DNA of 64,000 bases from Ophioderma brevispina (lineage: Eukaryota; Echinodermata; Ophiuroidea; Amphilepidida; Ophiodermatidae). This document shows positions 1 through 11,318 of this stretch, piece by piece (the first letter of the stretch is position 1; the number at the start of each line of letters is the position of its first letter). The DNA lies in assembly GCA_023653785.1 (NCBI GenBank), contig JAMKCH010011918.1, positions 43,608 to 107,607 on the forward strand, written 5' to 3'. The notes beneath the pieces are model-generated. The model was not told where the DNA came from. It did no database searches and saw only the letters and a list, made by a program, of their open reading frames with translations. A program made the position numbers and the translations under genes.

Positions 1-769
1 GAAAGCATCGCTTCCTGTCACCTTACACCATCCACTCCCACCATGCCAGAGCTGTTACATTACACATAACCTCACCCCTCCCTCCCCCTCCCCCATCCCA
101 GCCTCGAATTATCATGACATGTGACACATCATTAGCTATCATATTACTTTTATCATTCCTTTCATTTACAGCTATTGTACCCAAGCATGAGCATGCACCG
201 CCCCTAGGGTGCACATCACATATAAAGCATATGACACACTGGATTCCCGAATTATTGTGCAATATCTTGTGGTCTGTATTTTTGCATATCACAAACCGCC
301 ATACATTAAAATGGAACCGATGCATGATAATTCTGCCACCAATTGCGAGCGAAGGCTTATATTTTCCGAGAAAAATGTGTCATCACATACAAAATATTTT
401 GAACACACGACGGGGAGAATTCCAACCATTTACTATCGCTTACTCATCCTCACCATAAATCATCAGGCTTTTTCTCTCACTGATTTTAAGTTGGGGAAAA
501 AGCATTGAGTAGAATTGGGTTTCACAGATATATAAAAATGTAAAACTGCATCGGTACGCAACAGTTTCCAAGGCAGATCGTTGAATGTTACCATCAATGT
601 TTGGCCATAGATTTCCCCATGACGTGAAGTTTGAAGACGTCATATATGAAGCAGCGCTAACACACGATTCGCTCTTACATAATTTATGATCGTTGATTCG
701 CTACTGAACAGTTTCTTTCTTTGTGCCGGTCCCCTCCCTTTGGAGGATGGATCTGTTCCTACAATCATA
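1..769. other. Gene-free stretch, nothing recognised
   Basis: AT-rich sequence with only short open frames on both strands. None shows a recognisable domain, splice context or compositional bias that would support a gene. No terminal inverted repeat or tandem structure was seen. Confidence 0.5.
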
Positions 770-1180
770 TCTAGTGCCGTGGCCATAATGGGCTACCAGC
801 AGGACCAGGCAGTCTCAAGACAAGCACTCGAGGACTTTTGGGAGCATGGCAACCTAGAGAAGCTATGATCAAGGCATAGGCTATCAATCTGACCGGTCCG
901 CTGGCCCGGATGTCCTATCTCAGCACACCTGAATATCCGATAACTGATGGCACCCCTTCCTTGTTTATATGTCCCCACTTCATATTGTTGCGGCGACAGA
1001 AGAATTACCTTCCCAGACCCGGGTAGCCAGGCCGCAATGCCAGAAATACGGCGAACAACTTGAGCGTTTATGTGGTGACGAGTCACGTACGGAGGCTGGT
1101 CAGCGGCTTGCCCCCGAAGAGATAGAAGGTGAGCCACCCCCCTCCCAACTTAAACGCATCCAACTCCTTGCCCTTGACTT
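770..1180 (-). pseudogene. DIRS-type RNase H domain remnant
   Basis: Read on the minus strand, this stretch contains an HHIN motif (about 1,067-1,081) and, about 105 bases further on, a T-Y-K-Q-G stretch (about 956-978). The same two landmarks with the same spacing occur in the DIRS element at 29,223 (HHINVLEL) and 29,340 (TYLNKEGG) in this window. They correspond to the conserved HINxLEL and the YINKQGG region of DIRS/gypsy-type RNase H. The frame is broken between the two blocks and the sequence runs into unrelated DNA on both sides, so this is a decayed fragment. The family call rests on my alignment to the second copy here. A chance resemblance is possible but unlikely with two ordered motifs. 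Confidence 0.45.
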
Positions 1181-2932
1181 GCCTCATATGAGTGGCAAAG
1201 TCCACCATTGAAGGTCTGAGGTAACCTTCGTCTCCCTGGGGAGGAAGGTGGGGTGTTTTACCACTACCAACAAGTTTTTCATCCGCCAGCTAAAACACAT
1301 AAATTTGAAACCTAATGGCTGCATATAATCTTGGGACCATCATTTGCTTTCATTTTAGCGCAAAATAATCTGTCACGCCACCTTACCTTTGGTAGTGGTA
1401 GACAAGACTCAGTTTTGGAGGAAAGGGATGGTTGCCACCTTATATTTTTCTTTTTCACTTCTATCAAAAATATATATGCTTTATGCACTTAATACCTCCT
1501 ATTAAGGACTATTGGAACGCTTTTGATATCAATGGAAAGAGGAGACTTATACCAATCCAACTGTACCAAAATCAAAAGGGTCAGAGGCTTTGTAACTAAG
1601 AAATCCAAGGAGGTGTTTTTCCTATATGCTAATTGTGTTTGTTGACCCCAAAAACCTTGGTATAGACACCTCATTTGTGCTTTTAGACCAAATGGTTGAG
1701 GAGTTATGATCCATAATATACCTTATAAAGGTCATTGACCTTTGACCTTGAATATCTGACCAACGCAGCTGCCAGAAGGCCGGACAATTTTTTTCATAAT
1801 AATTCACATATAGCCCTACAAGAATATACAAAAAGTCCTTTTATTGGAATTTTTTCAAGGTTGAATCGCATATGGCCTCTACTACAGCGGTTTTGCCTGG
1901 AGCCGAGAAAACTTGAAAGTGTCACGGTGACACCCGGGAAAAACAGAAACAGCCTGGAGAAACGGGTTTGTACAGTTTAATTTACTACTGTTGTATGATA
2001 ATCCCAGTGAATAACTAAGATTAATGTGACTCATAAACACAAGAAAGTGGCAATAAGTCCCGACCTGGCTGGCGACCTGGGAATAACTTTTGGACAAATT
2101 TCACCAGCGTGCCGTAAATACATGAATAAAATGCCCAAATGTCAAAATGATTTACGCATCTCGGTTATTACGCATGCATTACGTAGTGCCAGGGTTTCAT
2201 GTTTCCTGAGGGGATTTGGGCTTGTCCTGGCCCCTTGCTTAGGGTATATAAATCAGCTAGATGCCTAAAATCCCTGTTTAGGGTATAAAATTTTGGAAGT
2301 GTAACCTGTTTAGGGTGTCTTTTTCACTGAGATTAAAATCCTTGTTTAGGGTGCTTTTGAAAAGGCAATTATCGTGGATGGTGTACATGTTTCAATGTAA
2401 GTGACCCCCCGGGGTATTAAATTTTAAACAGCTGTGAAAATGTAAGCAATTTCATTGGCTGATGCCCGGGTTCAATTTGACAATTGAACCCAGCTGCGTT
2501 TTGACGTTATTTGGAAGTTGAATCACTTGTGTCATACCGCATTTTGCTACATTCGCGCTCTTGCCAATGTTGCGTTTTGTTGGGTATGTTTGTTGCGTTC
2601 AACGGCTTGTTGAAAGCTGTTTAACGGTCCATGGCCCGATCGCTAATAGCCTCGTCCCCAGGGATCCCAGATTTTACCGGAAGTGGTCAATATTTTGGTA
2701 TCAGAAGAAAGCTACGCTAGAGGCACATTTGATAAAGCTCTGTTCTAGCCTTGTTGATGCACTAGTTTGGATAATTTTTCTCATTTACCCTGTGAAATCT
2801 TAGGGCTAAAGGATGTTTGGATGTTATGAGCGAAAATGTACCCCATTTTGGTCGACCAATATTAATTTTACACATTACTCTATGGGGATTACAAAAACAC
2901 GTTTTTAGCTCTCACAACAAAACGGGTTGAAA
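1181..2932. other. Gene-free stretch with a short motif repeat
   Basis: No supported gene. At about 2,237-2,355 the motif TGTTTAGGGT or a close variant recurs four times at 30-40 base spacing (near 2,237, 2,275, 2,308 and 2,343), a degenerate minisatellite-like patch. The rest is AT-rich with unremarkable short open frames. Confidence 0.4.
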
Positions 2933-3027
2933 TATCGGCGCGAAACTTTACAGATGGGGTTTTGGGGTGAAGGCCATTCTATCAAGATGAAAACTTTATA
3001 TACTAAAATCGGGCCATCCCCCTTTAA
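2933..3027 (+). repeat. Dispersed repeat, copy 1 (partner at 39,733)
   Basis: About 95 bases starting GGTTGAAATATCGGCG and ending ATCCCCCTTTAA recur, about 80-85% alike by eye, at 39,733-39,837 in the same orientation. Shared landmarks are GAAACTTTACAGAT and CCATTCTATCAAG. The copy sits directly against the hairpin at 3,032-3,217, so both may be parts of one larger element. No coding content is visible. Confidence 0.6.
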
Positions 3028-3031
3028 GAAT

Positions 3032-3217
3032 GAGAATAAAGGTATGGTTTTGGGGACCGGTACTCTCTTTACGACGAATTGAAACCGGCGACACCATTAT
3101 TTTTGCGTGGAAGAACTCGGACTCCGGCCTCGTTCTTCCACTTAAAATAATGTTATCACCTTGGTTTCAATTCGTTGTAAAGAGAGTACCAGTTGCCCAA
3201 ATCATACCTTTATTCTC
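3032..3217. repeat. 186-bp palindromic hairpin element
   Basis: The sequence folds back on itself. The left arm starts GAGAATAAAGGTATG and the right arm ends CATACCTTTATTCTC. The arms are about 80 bases each with a few mismatches (for example GGTACTCTCTTTACGACG pairs with the complementary right arm), around a roughly 15-base GC-rich loop near 3,118-3,132. It looks like a foldback MITE. No convincing target-site duplication was found. On the minus strand it begins 38 bases after the splice donor of the exon at 3,256-3,427, so it would be transcribed in that intron. Confidence 0.8.
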
Positions 3218-3255
3218 TAAATTAAATACCAAGTGATTCATGAAGACAAACTTAC

Positions 3256-3427
3256 CTCTGAGCATGTCAGCCTGCTGCGCAATGAGAGCTTTTACCTCTT
3301 TTACCCATTTTTCTTTGTCTTCAGTGGTCATTGCTTGGATGATAAGGTTGTCACCACCTGGTGTTTTGGCTGCTAAGGTGAATTTTAAGGGATCATCTTT
3401 CATTTCTTCTAGTCGCAACTTATTAAC
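3256..3427 (-). CDS. Trio/Kalirin-type RhoGEF, PH-domain C-terminal half exon
   Basis: The minus-strand exon encodes about 57 residues beginning VNKLRLEEMKDDPLKF and ending at KEVKALIAQQADMLR. The pattern (N-x-L-x-LEE, then DDP-x-KF-x-L, then a Trp about 10 residues before the end of the last helix) matches the second half of the PH domain that follows the second DH domain in Trio and Kalirin. These proteins activate Rho-family GTPases at the membrane. The Trp in EKWVKEV is the usual conserved PH C-terminal helix Trp. Splice signals are good: a pyrimidine-rich acceptor ending CATAG before 3,427 and a GTAAGT donor after 3,256. The exon starts in phase 0 and ends in phase 1. It joins in frame to the exon at 11,319-11,500. 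The next exon downstream is not recognised in this window. ARHGEF25-type proteins share this PH and cannot be excluded. Confidence 0.85.
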
Positions 3428-4559
3428 CTATGACAGGAAAAATAAGACAAACTATTTAATTGACAGGAATGGGTGCTAATACATTGATATGTGTTCCATC
3501 AGTTTCTGATACTCTTGTTATGCTTAATGTGCTTTATTCTGTAATGTATGATTTGATATTGCAAAGTCTAGTTAAGAAGTGCTTTCATCTGCAAACCTAC
3601 CAATACTTTCCACTGATTCTTTTAAGCTTTAAACATAACTACATCTTAGCCATCCCATATTCCAAGAAATTTCTTGTTTAATATCTTCACAATCAATTTA
3701 TCTCCACAGAAATTTCTCAAATAATTTGAGTTTCAATCACTCTGGGCCTGTAGGTTTCAGAGCATGGCTATATAAATCTCTGATTAAAATGGTTTCTATA
3801 CAAATATACTCATAAACCCACTTTGCTGCAACATATCTCTTAAGTACATCAAGCTCATTATAATTTTGTCAGACATTAAAATGTGTATGCTTTTTATGTA
3901 TATCATTTATGGAACTTTATTTATTTATTTGTTTACTTATCCTCAGCTGGAAAAACTTGGACTGGACTGCACCGTGCCCATTATAGACACAGGGAGTAGG
4001 TCATGCCATCCTAACAGCAACAGTGAATTCAAATTGGCATCAACATCTGGCGTGACCCGAGTGCTAATCTATTTCAAAGACCTAACGGTAGGAGGGCGGT
4101 CTTATTCATAACAGACAGAGATTCGATCAAAGGCTTTATCTGGTCATGAATATTTAAATCTAAATGACCGTTATTTGAAATTACACTGTTTTGTTTATCC
4201 ACTAACCTCAATGGATTTTGAAGTCAATAATTTATTCCAAAATTATCATGATATTACTAAGATTTATTGAACTAAGGTTTAAGAGGTGATTTTGTGATGT
4301 CACTGGGACTGAGGCTGCCGTAGAAAATGCACATAAGAATTTCATAAATTACCATTTGGAAATCCCAAATTCCCAAATCGAGTAAGTCATATTCAGTCCC
4401 CTGTATAGACAGATACATCCCAGGTCATAACTAGAGCAAATTGTCCTTTCAAAAAGGACAAATATATCATGCAGAAATTGAAATGAATAACATTTTAATA
4501 TTTGACACCTTAAGGTCAGCAGTCTGGTGATTATAGCAATTGATTTGTGGCACAAGGAA

Positions 4560-4870
4560 GAACTTGTAGATTTTCAAAGAATGTCCCTTTAATTGACCCA
4601 GATGACCTTTGACCCAAATTTGTGTATACCCCACATGGGCCTTGGGTCAGCAGTTTTTCTGACCAAGTCTGGTGATTGCAATAGATTTGTGACACGAAAA
4701 GGAATTTATAGATCTTCAAAGAAATCCCCTTTAATTGGCCATGTTACCTTTGACCCCAATGTGTGTATACCCCATAGGGGCCTTGGGTCAGTGGTTCTTC
4801 TGATTTTCACCGCAATCAGACAGTTTGGCACTAGTAGCATTTTTGAAAGTATAAACAAAGAAGAAAGAAG
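4560..4870. repeat. TGACCTTTGACC-family dispersed repeat, two units
   Basis: Two tandem units of about 150 bases share TGACCTTTGACCC, a stretch reading GTGTATACCCCA, CCTTGGGTCAG and TTGTGRCACRARAAGRA. The same unit structure recurs at the far end of the window (about 63,660-64,000) and in more degenerate form at 11,930-13,320. The block ends in an AAAGAAGAAAGAAGAAA purine run, as do related blocks after 55 kb. No coding content is evident. Confidence 0.65.
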
Positions 4871-5285
4871 AAAGTCTGGAAATTGAGAAACCACAGAATA
4901 TCAATCATGCAGCTGCACAGCACCATATACCTAAACTAGCTTCCTGTCACATACACTAGTGTGTTTATGTTGCATTTACTATATTGTTTAAATAAGTTTT
5001 TGGGCTACCCTGTTTAGGCTACCGTGTACACAGAGGAAATACCTTTATAAATTACATGAAGTGGCGCACCCCTCACAAGTAGAAAAATCTAGTGGTAATC
5101 AATGGCGTAATGTTTTCTGAGAAGAATTCCACCTGTTCTCACTTTTACAAGTTGTTCGTTTTCCAGGAAATGCAGTTTAACTAACCAACGTCTACTGACA
5201 TAAAATCATCCAAATTCAGCAGCCTTGAAGCCTTGTAACAGCATACACTGGTTCCCTGAGACTTTGGTCTCTCACCACCTCACAA

Positions 5286-5408
5286 ATGAGCCATAAAGCG
5301 AAGCCCAAGGCGCAGGGCACCAGCGTAGTAACAGCAGGGGAGGGCGGCCGAGAAATCCCAATTGAAGACGACGCCATTGGTTTAACACGTAAAAGCGAAA
5401 ATCCCTAG
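5286..5408 (+). CDS. Candidate first coding exon, unknown product
   Basis: An ATG-initiated open frame of 40 codons stands out from its AT-rich surroundings by GC-rich third positions. The product begins MSHKAKPKAQGTSVV, then has an acidic/hydrophilic stretch (GREIPIEDDAIGLTR). A possible splice donor (ACAC|GTAAAA) occurs at 5,388/5,389, so the coding part may be 5,286-5,388 with the rest intronic. It lies on the strand opposite the RhoGEF gene, inside its intron, and would be a nested gene if real. No family is recognised and no following exon was found. It may be chance. Confidence 0.25.
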   Translation: MSHKAKPKAQGTSVVTAGEGGREIPIEDDAIGLTRKSENP

Positions 5409-7450
5409 AGGTGAAAATTTATTCTGATGTGGATTTATAGCGTCAATATTTTCTGCAGAGTGAGTGGTATAATTTAGAAGAGAGCATATTTTAGTTATGT
5501 GTGTATCTTTGAGTATGGATCCTGGGTGGCGATGTGTTGAAGGGGGTGTGGATTGTGAGCTTTCCATAGTGCTCAGAAGTTCAAAAAAACAACATGCAAG
5601 CTATTGTAAATGTTTAAAAAAATACTAAAACTGGTAGGGAAATTGTAGATGGCTGGAGAAGGGACCAGACAGTATTTTACACAAATCCCATAGTGCATTG
5701 CAATGTGCCTATGTTCATGTGTTGTAATGAAGTGTAAGAACTTCAGGATAAAAGGTACTTTGTAGGCTAAATGAGTGCAAGGGTTTTATGACTTTGACTT
5801 TTATGAAATATGACTTTGGTGGGATCACATGACCTTAGTTAGGTGAAATGTCCACAAATTGGTGCATTGTGGGATGGACTCAATACACCCTATGTGGGAT
5901 CGGAGGGAGCTATAACATTTAGTTCAGGACCCCTCCATTTTCTTTTAATTAATGAAATACAGCTTATCCGTGATGTAAGAGGGGATAAATTCAGGAGGGG
6001 TGATTTCTGATTACCTTTGGGTTGGGTTGGGGTGGGGTCAGAGTGGGGTGGGGAAATGATGGGGGTGGGTGAGATATAATTTAAGAAGAAACACACATTT
6101 CTCCACAAAGGAAAAAAACAATGCGTTACTTTGATTATAGTAACCTTGACGTGTACATTGGACAAGATATAATGGATATATGTGTATCGGGTGGAGTGGG
6201 GGAAGGGTGGAGATGTCAAGTTAACAGACATTGCTAGACATCAATGAAATCATTTCCTACATTTGAGGGTATAAAATTATGATAAATCAAGTAGGGGGAT
6301 GTAAATATGGAGCATCTATAGACCTACTTGTACAAATATTAAATCTCGCTCCTCTCCTCTCTCTCTTCTCATTTGAACTCCATGCTTAGGCAGGGGCAGT
6401 AATGTACACCAAGGGGATGATGAGGGAATTTGTTGTAGTAAACGAAAACATTTGTAATCATAGGGGAATATGAAATCACACACTTTTTGAACAAAACCGT
6501 TCACCACTGGATATGCCTTTGCAAATGGGGGTAGGGGGGGGCAGAAGGGGTGCCCGAGGCATTTTCTGAGGGGCGAATTTGGGTCCCTTCTTCTATAAAC
6601 ACTGTACAAAGGTCATTTCATTGGTGGCTGCAGGGAGAAACGAGCAGATGAGCAGGGGACAACCCCCCTATGTTTTTTATCTGATTATTTGGGATCAAAC
6701 AAATTCATATTTTTGAATTACTGAATTAAATTTCTAAGTCCAAGAAATAAATCCATGTAGGTTTTCTGAAACAAAGTCCATGTTGGTCGACCACAAGTAA
6801 TTAATCAAAACATGCACTGTCTAGTGGAGACAATTTTAATTTTAGTCACATTGTTTGCTTACCCAAACCAATTTTATAATTCCAAAATTTTTAGTAATAA
6901 GATGTTTGGGGATACATTTCTATATGTGAGGGAGCTATTAAATATGATATGGAAAATCGACCATGATAGGGTCAACCACTTAGGGAGACGTTTTGTTAGG
7001 AATTTTACTGGGGTAAGGACTGAGGAAAAATATGTGTTTGTACTTTTCTTTTCATACTTCTGATACATACCAAATCTCAATTTATGCTGGAAAATGGGGA
7101 ATGAAGGTTGTCGATTGGGTCACTCCACATTTAATAAAGAAAAAATCTCATCAGTATTATTGGGCAAAATATAACCAAGTCGATGTTACCCCCTATGATA
7201 ACGCTTGTCCCTCCACATCAACATTCCCAAAGTCAAGTTGTCGCCCAAGTGATAATGATACGCTGCAGGGTCTAAAGTAAAAACAATGGTCATTACCATT
7301 TATATAACAAATACAATAAGAGCACAAATTCTGAATCTATCTGAAGATAACGGAAGTACTTCATGCCAAGGGACAAATCCATGCATGCGTTGACGTATAA
7401 CATGGCTACCCAGTACCCGTTGACTACAGTACAGTATGACGTGACAGGAC

Positions 7451-7515
7451 AGGGGGGGGGGGGGGGGTGGGGGGGGGTTAATTTTTTTAAGGGGGGGGGG
7501 GGGGGGGTGGGGGTG
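7451..7515 (+). repeat. G-run patch with G-quadruplex potential
   Basis: Long G runs (15 or more, then 9, then 17, with single T interruptions and one TTAATTTTTTTAA spacer) lie between 7,451 and 7,515. The run lengths are where sequencing and assembly are least reliable. The patch is compatible with intramolecular G-quadruplex formation on the plus strand. No gene lies near enough to suggest a role. Confidence 0.7.
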
Positions 7516-8769
7516 AAGGTGTGTTAAAAGCTATTGTTTACTTTGTTTATGCTATCGATGAACAAGAAATGCTATAAACCAACTGCCATGGTCCGATGAC
7601 AATAAAAATAATAAATGATAAAGGCCACAAACACCTGCATAAACCAACTGCCATGGTCGTGACACTATAATAACTGAATAAAGGTATGACACAAAAACAG
7701 TAGGCAATTGTCTTTCACAAACAATAGGCGAATCGTAGTATTCGTTGACCAGGTATTAAACTCGCGGCTAAGCAGTAAGCACTGATATCGGTTCATCTTC
7801 AAGCACTATGGGCGATCCTTCTCCAGCCGGCGGCCAATAATTCCGCTCAGCACACAAAATCCTCCTTACTTACTTTCGGGCACGTTTGTTTCTACCTAGC
7901 TGTAGATGGCTTTATTTTACCCTAGCAATCAGGTATTAAGTACAATAAGGCACTTCCCCTACCTTTCGGGGTACGGAGACACCATGATGAGAACAGTGTG
8001 TGCCCCACGATCACAATAGCTGATCAGGCTCGTACTCACGGATTGTGACCTTTTAGCCACGTTTTTAGAGATCAACGGTCGTACACACGTTACGATTATA
8101 ATCGCGGAAGTAAGCAAATATTGATACCGAGTTTTATATGTGATAGATTTCACAAGAAATTGGGCAATTACAATTAATTTTCGAGAAAACCTGCACATAC
8201 AAGAGGTGAGAACACCCGCAGAACTGATTTTTATAATTTTAAAGAAATTATCTCGCAAAAATTATGTACTTCCCAGGGGTGCGTCACCTTTTTAAATGAT
8301 ACGGGATACGGGTGGCCTAGTTTTAGTTTTTGTTTTTACTTAAAAACACAATGGTAGCGAAAATATTTGACTAAAATCTGTTTAAAGTGAACATTTCTGT
8401 CATAAAATGTACAAAACCTCCCAATTTTCCATATTAATTTACAAAGGCATAGTTTTTTACTTTTGACAAAGTAAAATTTCAAATGATTCGAAGAATTTAA
8501 AATGGCCACTACAAACACTCAATACAATGGATTGCCTTAAGCTTATAATCATAATGTAAATTATGCATTGTTAACATACTGTTGAGATACACATACTACA
8601 AGAAAAACTTAAGGGCTATCGTTTTTTTCCTAAGTGGCGGCGTAAGAGAATTCAACATGGCTGCCATTTATGTTAATTACAGTTATTAATCACTTTATCT
8701 GTACTGTGGGTATTATTTTGCTGTGCTAAATATTGTACATAACAATTGTTAAAATGCTTATTACTGCCT

Positions 8770-9320
8770 ATATATATTCATTTCAATTCAAATTGATTTC
8801 CATCAAAACACAAAACAGTTAAATGACATCAGATGGAGGAGGTACAAAAGAAAGCAAATGTCTATAAGATATTTTGTACCACCTTGACTTTAAAACAACA
8901 ATTAAATAAATAAATAACAATTACATTAACAAAAAATAAGACAAGCATACAAGCAGGAGAAGTACAAGTAATTTGGTTCTAGTGACAACAAGTGATTTTA
9001 AAATACCAATAAATGAATAGAGGTCTAGATGATAGCCTATAAGTACAAAAACACATGATGAGATAAGTAAAATTTAGAGATTATGAATTCAAAATATAAA
9101 ACTAATTTCCTTTTAAATTGGTTGTTTTTGAATCTTTAACATGTCTTGGCAATTCATTCCAAAATTTTGGGCCTGAATTTTAAAACAGTTTAAAACATAT
9201 GCAGCTGGTATTCGCATTTATTTCTAGTGTCATAATTATGATTTGACTTATGGTTAGTAAACATTCCATCAAACAGATATACAGCTACCGATTCTATTAA
9301 ACAGCTTTTAAATTCAAAAT
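8770..9320 (-). mobile_element. 3' end of a CR1/L2/Rex-like LINE
   Basis: On the minus strand, 9,320 down to 9,060 gives the C-terminal tail of a non-LTR reverse transcriptase ORF. It contains NHNYDTRNK, then GPKFWNELPRHVKDSK, then QFKRKLVLY. The order H-x-YxTRN, W-N-x-LP, FK-x-x-L is the usual end of CR1/L2/Rex-type ORF2 proteins. There is a one-base shift between the last two blocks and a stop before the first. Downstream to about 8,770 is an AT-rich 3' region. The element is 5'-truncated, as LINE copies usually are, and inactive. It lies in the RhoGEF intron in the same orientation as that gene. Confidence 0.65.
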
Positions 9321-9815
9321 GGCTGTCACTTTCGTGTAAAATAAACATTTCAAGTCAAAGTGTAGTGACCCCACCTTTAATTAAAGTAGAGTGGTCACAT
9401 GAAAATTTGAAGTATCTCCCAAGATCTACCAGAATTGTCCCTCTTGCCAATCTATTGAAAAAAGTGGTTGAATCATCCAAATTGAAAATTTTTTGTTACA
9501 AAGTGAATTTAGCATATTGAAGGAGCAATAATTTGAGAATATGACTAAATGTGTTGTGAGATTCATTTTAATCTGTTAATTTGATGCTTCTTTATAAAAA
9601 ACAAACAAAACAAAACAGGACAGTCGTGTTTGTTATAACTTTTACAATACAACACTTTCAAAATGGCCTGAAATTTGATAAATTTGGCAATATTGGGCAC
9701 ACTGTAAAACACTTTAATTTTGCGGGCTAAATCTCGCTAAAATGTCTGCCCCTACTTTGCCCTGCCAACTACATGATTTTCAAGACCACAATTCCTAAGA
9801 TGTGAGACAACTTTT

Positions 9816-10350
9816 GGGCTATTCCATGTCAACACTCGAGATGTGCACCACAGCATGTCATGGATTTTTTTCTTTTTTGTTGTGATGATAGATATTGATG
9901 AGAAATGAAAATCCTGAAATTTTGAGCTTCATACCACCTTTTGTTTTCCCACAGGAGCACTCAGAAATTTAGGGGGGTCACTCTCAAAATGCTGTGCGAT
10001 GCGAAAGACAATTTTGAGAGGGCCATAAACTTGTAATGGAACCCTCCACAACTTTGAAAATCACTATCTGGGGTATATTTTTGGTGTAGAATTCAAATCT
10101 AGCATCAAAAATGTGATAGCTCTTTTACATTTAAAGTTATTTGGGTGTAAAAATGCAATCTCTTTCATCAGGGACCAAGTTTGGGGGGTCAGAACTCTGT
10201 GAGTAACAATATTTTTAGTGTCCATTTTTTTGTTAATCTGAGTCACACTGCAGGACTTTCTACCAGTACAATAATAAGCACACTGGGTAAGTAATAAGTG
10301 AGTTACAGCCCATTGAAAAAATTGTAATTTTGCATTTTGACATATATTGG

Positions 10351-10424
<74 letters not shown>

Positions 10425-11233
10425 CTTGAAAGAACCAGCTTGGTGTCTTGATGTCTTCATTGTTTTCAACACAAGACACTTTTGTTGAAATCCCCATAGA
10501 ATGTATATGGAGATATACACTGTGCATGTACAATGACCTGTGGGTCACCTATACCTTTGTGTGTTAACTTTGAGTGTGTATTTTGTTGTGAAAAAATGAA
10601 GACACCAAACTAGTTCTTTCAAGGAAAGTTGTTTAATGATATATCTTCAACATATCTGAAGTAGAGGGTGGTGTCGAATGTCAACATTGGTTTTCAGGGG
10701 TGGCAAAATGTGTCAAAAAAGTACAATTACCATTTTCAAGGGGCTGTACCTCACTTATTACTTTTCTAATGTGTTCATAATTGTATGGTTTAAAGTTTTA
10801 CTATGTAACTCTGATTGACTAAAAGATGCATGGACGATAAAAATTTTCTTACTTACGGAGTTATGACCTCCCAAACTTGACCCCGAATGAACAAAGGTGC
10901 ATATTTAGGCCTCACTAATTCTAAAATTAAACATGCTATGAACTCTCCGATGCCAGATTTGAATTCTACACCAAATAATACCCCTAGATAGTGATTTTCA
11001 AAGTGGTGTGGGGCTCTGTTACTAATCTGTGACATAGTCTTTCACATTGGGCGGCACTATTGATGGTGACCCCCCCCTAAATTTCCAATTGCTCTAGCTG
11101 GAAAACGAAATGGACTATGACGCTCAAAATTTCAGAATTTTCATATCTCATCAATGTCTACCACTACACTTAAAACGAAAAAAATCCATGACGTGCTGCG
11201 GTGCACATCTCGAATGTTGACATGGAATGGCCC
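9816..11233. mobile_element. 1.4-kb foldback element with very long inverted arms
   Basis: The left end reads GGGCTATTCCATGTCAACA and the right end, reversed, GGGCCATTCCATGTCAACA. Homology between the arms continues inwards for several hundred bases (GAGATGTGCACC; GAATTCAAATCT with GATTTGAATTC; AAGTAATAAGTGAG; CTTGAAAGAAC). The centre is near 10,510. Four T's flank both ends (9,812-9,815 and 11,234-11,237), a possible target-site duplication. The left arm alone carries a 67-base T run at 10,358-10,424. No transposase frame is visible, so it is non-autonomous. On the minus strand it starts about 85 bases after the donor of the exon at 11,319-11,500 and would fold into a long double-stranded RNA if transcribed. 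Confidence 0.8.
10358..10424 (+). repeat. Homopolymer T run (67 bases)
   Basis: An uninterrupted run of T preceded by seven C's, in the left arm of the foldback element. The matching position of the right arm has no such run. It is either a secondary expansion, an inserted poly(A) tail on the minus strand, or an assembly error. Confidence 0.8.
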
Positions 11234-11318
11234 TTTTATTTTGTTGTTTCCCACTGGACATCTGCCCATCTGAGCACAGGCCTCCTAAAGGTAGGCCAAA
11301 AAAGAAACACTAACATAC

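Larger units (their letters stand above)
3428..11318 (-). other. 7.9-kb intron of the RhoGEF gene
   Basis: Interval between the two PH-domain exons on the minus strand. Listed separately are a TGACC-type repeat (4,560-4,870), a candidate plus-strand exon (5,286), a G-run patch (7,451-7,515), a LINE 3' end (8,770-9,320) and a foldback element (9,816-11,233). At 7,571-7,660 a block containing AAACCAACTGCCATGGTC is present twice about 65 bases apart. Between these features (3,428-4,560, 5,409-7,450, 7,661-8,769, 9,321-9,815) I see nothing that supports a gene. Confidence 0.7.

Noticed and set aside
10260..10548. Long poly-lysine open frames on the minus strand
   Set aside because: They are translations of the 67-base T run (poly-A on the minus strand), not genes.
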